From Acidimicrobiaceae bacterium (GTDB taxonomy: Bacteria; Actinomycetota; Acidimicrobiia; Acidimicrobiales; RAAP-2): 8,096 nt of DNA. The stretch is taken from the NCBI GenBank assembly GCA_003151555.1, contig PLXU01000001.1, forward strand, positions 1-8,096. Direction: 5' to 3'. The translations under genes were made by a program, and so were the position numbers. The notes beneath the pieces are model-generated. The model did not search any database. It was not told the origin of the DNA and saw nothing but the letters and a program-made list of their open reading frames with translations. Shown here one piece after another: positions 5,874-8,096 of the stretch (within the stretch, counting starts at the first letter, position 1; each line of letters opens with the position of its first letter).

Positions 5874-5935
5874 CGTACCTCTATTGAGGTATGCACAGAA
5901 CAGTGTGCTGACCTCTAAGAAGCGCTTCGCGAAGC
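5874..5935. repeat. Three adjacent hairpins/palindromes, possible structured RNA
   Basis: CGTACCTC (5874-5881) pairs with GAGGTATG (5886-5893) around the loop TATT, an 8-bp stem with one G-T wobble. GCACA (5893-5897) pairs with TGTGC (5904-5908). GCTTCGCGAAGC (5924-5935) is a perfect 12-bp palindrome overlapping GAAGCGCTTC (5919-5928). No T-run follows on either strand, so these are not typical terminators. Confidence 0.42.
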
Positions 5936-6022
5936 TTGCACCCAAGTCTGAAGACAGAATGATGTGGCGAGCAACTATTGGGCCGGTGCCTACCAATATG
6001 ATCAGAATTCACCATCACGATT

Positions 6023-6051
6023 TTGACTGTTAACGGACGCGATGGTATGTT
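6023..6051 (+). promoter_or_regulatory. Sigma70/sigmaA-type promoter
   Basis: TTGACT (6023-6028, five of six matches to TTGACA) and TATGTT (6046-6051, four of six matches to TATAAT) are separated by exactly 17 bp. Transcription would start near 6058. The transcript would read the doubtful ORF at 6104-6493, which has its own AGGGGAG site, and then the FAD oxidoreductase and aldehyde dehydrogenase genes. This is the best promoter match seen in the window. Confidence 0.5.
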
Positions 6052-6103
6052 GGCGATGATTTAGTTGACCACAGAGATCGGGTGAACTTAGGGGAGAGCG
6101 GTG

Positions 6104-6493
6104 ATGATGCCTGATTCGCTGGACGAGTCAGTGGATACGTATCCGATCGCTGCGAAGTTACCAGAATCAAGAGAGTTTTCTTCTAAGTGTGGCGGAGTCT
6201 CTAGAACTTCGGACCCTTCAAAGAATGGTGAGGTACTTCCGAAGGGCGTTGGCAGGTCGGCGCGCAGAGGACATCGTGCTGCGATCCCATATCGCAATTT
6301 CATTCGTTGGCTTGTCGGCTTCATCGCCGTTGAAAGCGCCGTTGATGAATCTCGGGTGCAACTTCGTAATCCGGGAATTCTTCTCGGTAGTGAGATAGTG
6401 AGAGGCTGCGATGGATCCAGCTCTGGTCGTTCGATTCCCGTTGTCGTAACAAATTCTTGCCTCGCTGTGGCATTGAAGAATTATTCATCATGA
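6104..6493 (+). CDS. Doubtful 129-residue ORF of unknown function
   Basis: A promoter (6023-6051) and AGGGGAG (6090-6096) lie at good distance from in-frame ATG codons at 6104 and 6107, so a translated gene could start here. The product begins with an acidic stretch (MMPDSLDESVDTYPIAAKL) and has a hydrophobic segment near the middle (WLVGFIAVESAV). It is serine-rich and resembles no family I know. Codon use is not convincingly coding. Another frame, 6189-6398, is open over part of the same region with more G/C at third positions, so a frameshifted remnant is also possible. The TGA at 6491-6493 overlaps an ATG at 6490, which opens a 27-codon frame ending at the next gene's start. Confidence 0.25.
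   Translation: MMPDSLDESVDTYPIAAKLPESREFSSKCGGVSRTSDPSKNGEVLPKGVGRSARRGHRAAIPYRNFIRWLVGFIAVESAVDESRVQLRNPGILLGSEIVRGCDGSSSGRSIPVVVTNSCLAVALKNYSS
6474..6490. promoter_or_regulatory. Imperfect 17-bp dyad, possible operator
   Basis: TGA-GAAT and ATTC-TCA are arranged symmetrically about T6482, with one unpaired base in each arm (7 of 8 arm positions pair). It lies about 80 bp before the FAD oxidoreductase start. It could bind a regulator of the oxidase/aldehyde dehydrogenase pair, though AT-rich dyads of this size also occur by chance. Confidence 0.25.
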
Positions 6494-6558
6494 CAGACAC
6501 CGCCGGAACTTCTCTCGGGCTCAATCATTGGTGCGATCGCGTCAAACCAATCATGATC

Positions 6559-6566
6559 GGAAGAAG
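6559..6566 (+). promoter_or_regulatory. Ribosome binding site that decides a TTG start
   Basis: GGAAGAAG lies just before TTG 6570-6572, with 6 nt between the GGAAG core and the start codon. The in-frame upstream TTG (6528) and GTG (6531) have no such site and would add 14 basic residues before the Rossmann fold. The TTG at 6570 is therefore preferred. Confidence 0.6.
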
Positions 6567-6569
6567 ACC

Positions 6570-7739
6570 TTGACTAAACAAAAAGTACGTGACCTCCCGC
6601 AATTGGCTTCCGTGGTCATCATTGGTGGAGGGGTTATGGGCACGAGCATTGCCTACCACCTTGCCGCCGCCGGTGTAACTGATGTAGTTCTTGTGGACAA
6701 GAGCGATCTGGGATCGGGCTCGACATGTAAGGCTGCCGGAGGGGTACGTGCTCAATTCTCTGACTCGCTCAACATTGCGTTCGGAGCACGGAGCCTCAAA
6801 GTATTTGAAAACTTCCTTGAGTTGTTTGACCAAGAGATTGACTTGCGCCAAGTCGGATACCTCTTCTTGTTGAGCACCCCCCAGGATATTGAGCTATTCG
6901 AGCGCAGCATCGTAGAGCAGCATAAGTTGGGTGTTCCAAGCCGGATGATAAGCGTTGAAGAGGCGAAAGAGCGATCGCCGTTAATCAAGACTGACGGCCT
7001 ACTCGGTGCATCTTTCTCTCCCACGGACGGACATTGCTCACCGGAGTCGGTTGTCCTTGGCTATGCAACCGCGGCACGTCGCAATGGCGCAGTGTTGATT
7101 CCTCACTGCTGCGCAACTGGGATCGAAGTTCGTGACGGGCGAATTCGTGCGGTGCAAACAGAGGACGGACGAATTGAGACGAAGACCGTCATTTGTGCGG
7201 CCGGCGCCTGGTCGCAGCAGGTTGGAGCTTGGGCTGGTGTCGATTTGCCGGTCACGCCCTTGCGGCGTCAGGTCTTGGTGACGGAGCCGATTAAGGGCCT
7301 TGATCCGCATACCCCATTTACCGTAGATTTCTCGTCGACCTTCTATTTTCACGCAGAGGGACCGGGAATCTTGTTCGGAATGTCTGACCCGGATGAGACG
7401 CCTGGATTCAAGTTTGAGAGGTCGGATGACTGGCTGCCTCGACTTGGGCAAGCTATCGAACGGCGAGCACCGAGTCTCACTGAAGTAGGTCTCTCGAGCG
7501 GTTGGGCGGGTCTCTACGAAACGACGCCCGACAATAATGCATTGGTCGGTGAGGCACTTGGGACCGGGCGTTTTCTCTATGCGACGGGTTTCTCAGGGCA
7601 CGGTTTTCTGATGGGTCCTGCCATCGGTGAGGTGATTCGAGACTTGTATTTGGGGGCATCGCCGTTCGTGGACATCTCGCAACTCGATGCCCAGCGATTC
7701 AGTGGTGGCTTGATACGTCCTGAGATGAACATTGTTTGA
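6570..7739 (+). CDS. FAD-dependent oxidoreductase, sarcosine oxidase beta / pipecolate oxidase-like
   Basis: From the TTG at 6570 the protein has 389 residues, normal for the monomeric sarcosine oxidase/SoxB branch of the DAO family. The FAD-binding GGGVMG (19-24) follows the VVII strand, and Asp43 ends the second strand. A GSGSTCKAAGGVRAQFS block (48-64) and the C-terminal GWAGLYETTPD (311-321) and GFSGHGF (340-346) segments are typical of this branch. Members oxidise N-methyl or cyclic secondary amines (sarcosine, dimethylglycine, proline, pipecolate), cytosolic or membrane-associated. The next gene, 34 bp downstream, is an ALDH7-type semialdehyde dehydrogenase. That pairing points to L-pipecolate as substrate, giving Delta1-piperideine-6-carboxylate as in human PIPOX and functionally as in Pseudomonas AmaA. 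The substrate is inferred only; sarcosine or another cyclic amine is possible. Codons show moderate G/C at third position, like the DadA-like gene and unlike abfD. Confidence 0.87.
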   Translation: MTKQKVRDLPQLASVVIIGGGVMGTSIAYHLAAAGVTDVVLVDKSDLGSGSTCKAAGGVRAQFSDSLNIAFGARSLKVFENFLELFDQEIDLRQVGYLFLLSTPQDIELFERSIVEQHKLGVPSRMISVEEAKERSPLIKTDGLLGASFSPTDGHCSPESVVLGYATAARRNGAVLIPHCCATGIEVRDGRIRAVQTEDGRIETKTVICAAGAWSQQVGAWAGVDLPVTPLRRQVLVTEPIKGLDPHTPFTVDFSSTFYFHAEGPGILFGMSDPDETPGFKFERSDDWLPRLGQAIERRAPSLTEVGLSSGWAGLYETTPDNNALVGEALGTGRFLYATGFSGHGFLMGPAIGEVIRDLYLGASPFVDISQLDAQRFSGGLIRPEMNIV

Positions 7740-7773
7740 ATGACCGACACACTTCGACACAAGGAGAAAAATC

Positions 7774-8096
7774 ATGTCAGGCCTACCAAAGGCAAGCGAA
7801 CTCGAACGGATGGCGTTCGAGGCCGCCGATCACTGCGGAGTTAAACTAAGCGCCTCAATTGGCGTTGAGTCCATCAAGTCTCCAATCAATGGAAGTCCTT
7901 TTGGGTCAATCAGTGGCGCTGAGGTGGTCGATGTCGACACTGCGGTCGATCGCGCTCGAAGTGCCTTCGAGGACTGGAGGCTGGTGCCGGCTCCCGTTCG
8001 CGGTGCCCTTGTTCGTCGGTTGGGCGACTTGCTCAGCGAACACAAGTCAGACATTGCGACGTTCATAAGCTTGGAGGCGGGCAAGATCACTTCTGA
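7774..8096 (+). CDS. ALDH7-type aldehyde dehydrogenase (aminoadipate semialdehyde / piperideine-6-carboxylate dehydrogenase), N-terminal part
   Basis: The first 107 codons of a gene cut by the window end. The ATG follows AAGGAG (7761-7766) with a 7-nt spacer. The fragment shows the aldehyde dehydrogenase N-terminal pattern: SPINGSPFGSI (36-46), then AFEDWRLVPAPVRGALVRRLGDLL (64-87) and EAGKITS (101-107), with the next codon beginning GA. The VPAP-RG-LVR and EAGKIT segments match ALDH7 (antiquitin) and bacterial AmaB/piperideine-6-carboxylate dehydrogenases rather than succinate or ketoglutarate semialdehyde dehydrogenases. These enzymes oxidise 2-aminoadipate 6-semialdehyde, in equilibrium with its cyclic imine, to 2-aminoadipate using NAD(P)+. 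The catalytic Cys and Glu lie beyond the window and cannot be checked. The 34-bp spacing from the FAD oxidoreductase indicates one operon, and the pair fits pipecolate oxidation. Confidence 0.85.
   Translation, partial: MSGLPKASELERMAFEAADHCGVKLSASIGVESIKSPINGSPFGSISGAEVVDVDTAVDRARSAFEDWRLVPAPVRGALVRRLGDLLSEHKSDIATFISLEAGKITS

Larger units (their letters stand above)
5625..6100. other. Non-coding stretch with a cluster of strong inverted repeats
   Basis: No gene is recognised. A 46-codon frame at 5674-5814 and the frame at 5818-6033 have no ribosome binding site or family resemblance. The stretch holds four inverted repeats within about 155 bp (5781-5822, 5874-5893, 5893-5908, 5919-5935) and ends in a promoter (6023-6051). 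It could encode a structured RNA or be an intergenic repeat element. Confidence 0.5.

Noticed and set aside
6528..6569. Upstream TTG/GTG start for the FAD oxidoreductase
   Set aside because: No ribosome binding site precedes it, and it would add 14 residues ahead of the usual N-terminus. The TTG at 6570 has GGAAG at 6-nt spacing.
1..8096. CRISPR array, tRNA/rRNA gene, insertion sequence or phage gene
   Set aside because: No regularly spaced direct repeats, cloverleaf-like sequence, conserved rRNA segment or transposase/integrase motif was seen on either strand.

Overview
The window looks like a piece of a moderately high-GC bacterial chromosome, most plausibly an actinobacterium. The basis is family resemblance of the proteins (especially the ornithine cyclodeaminase/mu-crystallin homologue), clear Shine-Dalgarno sites and one likely TTG start. 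This taxonomic guess is an inference and could not be checked. It holds six recognisable protein genes, two of them cut by the window edges, and an unusually large share of sequence without a recognisable gene (about 2.7 kb of 8.1 kb).

Layout. Bases 1-153 are the last 50 codons of a thiolase, followed by a good intrinsic terminator (203-251). A mu-crystallin/ornithine cyclodeaminase-family oxidoreductase lies on the minus strand (744-1670) with a hairpin just past its stop. After about 700 bp comes a 4-hydroxybutyryl-CoA dehydratase (abfD-type, 2369-3880, plus strand) with an ideal ribosome binding site and every expected iron-sulfur ligand. A gap of about 470 bp rich in dyads precedes a DadA-like FAD-dependent D-amino acid dehydrogenase (4353-5624). 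A gap of about 950 bp then contains several strong inverted repeats, a good sigma70-type promoter and a doubtful 129-codon ORF. It leads into a sarcosine oxidase beta/pipecolate oxidase-like FAD oxidoreductase (6570-7739), which is followed after 34 bp by the N-terminal 107 residues of an ALDH7-type aldehyde dehydrogenase (7774 to the window end).

How the genes may work together. Four of the six genes can be placed in order on the D-lysine/pipecolate route of lysine breakdown. The DadA-like dehydrogenase would make Delta1-piperideine-2-carboxylate from D-lysine. The mu-crystallin-like reductase would make L-pipecolate. The SoxB-like oxidase would make Delta1-piperideine-6-carboxylate (the cyclic form of aminoadipate semialdehyde), and the ALDH7 enzyme would give 2-aminoadipate. 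The last two are a probable operon. AbfD and the thiolase belong to C4-CoA metabolism: 4-hydroxybutyryl-CoA to crotonyl-CoA, and acetoacetyl-CoA to acetyl-CoA. That branch would meet lysine breakdown only at crotonyl-CoA. The pathway is inferred from family membership and neighbourhood, and no substrate is proven by sequence.

Base composition is mosaic. The abfD gene ends almost every codon in G or C. The two FAD oxidoreductases use third-position A/T much more often, and the gaps are AT-richer still. No RNA gene, CRISPR array, insertion sequence or dedicated regulator was recognised.
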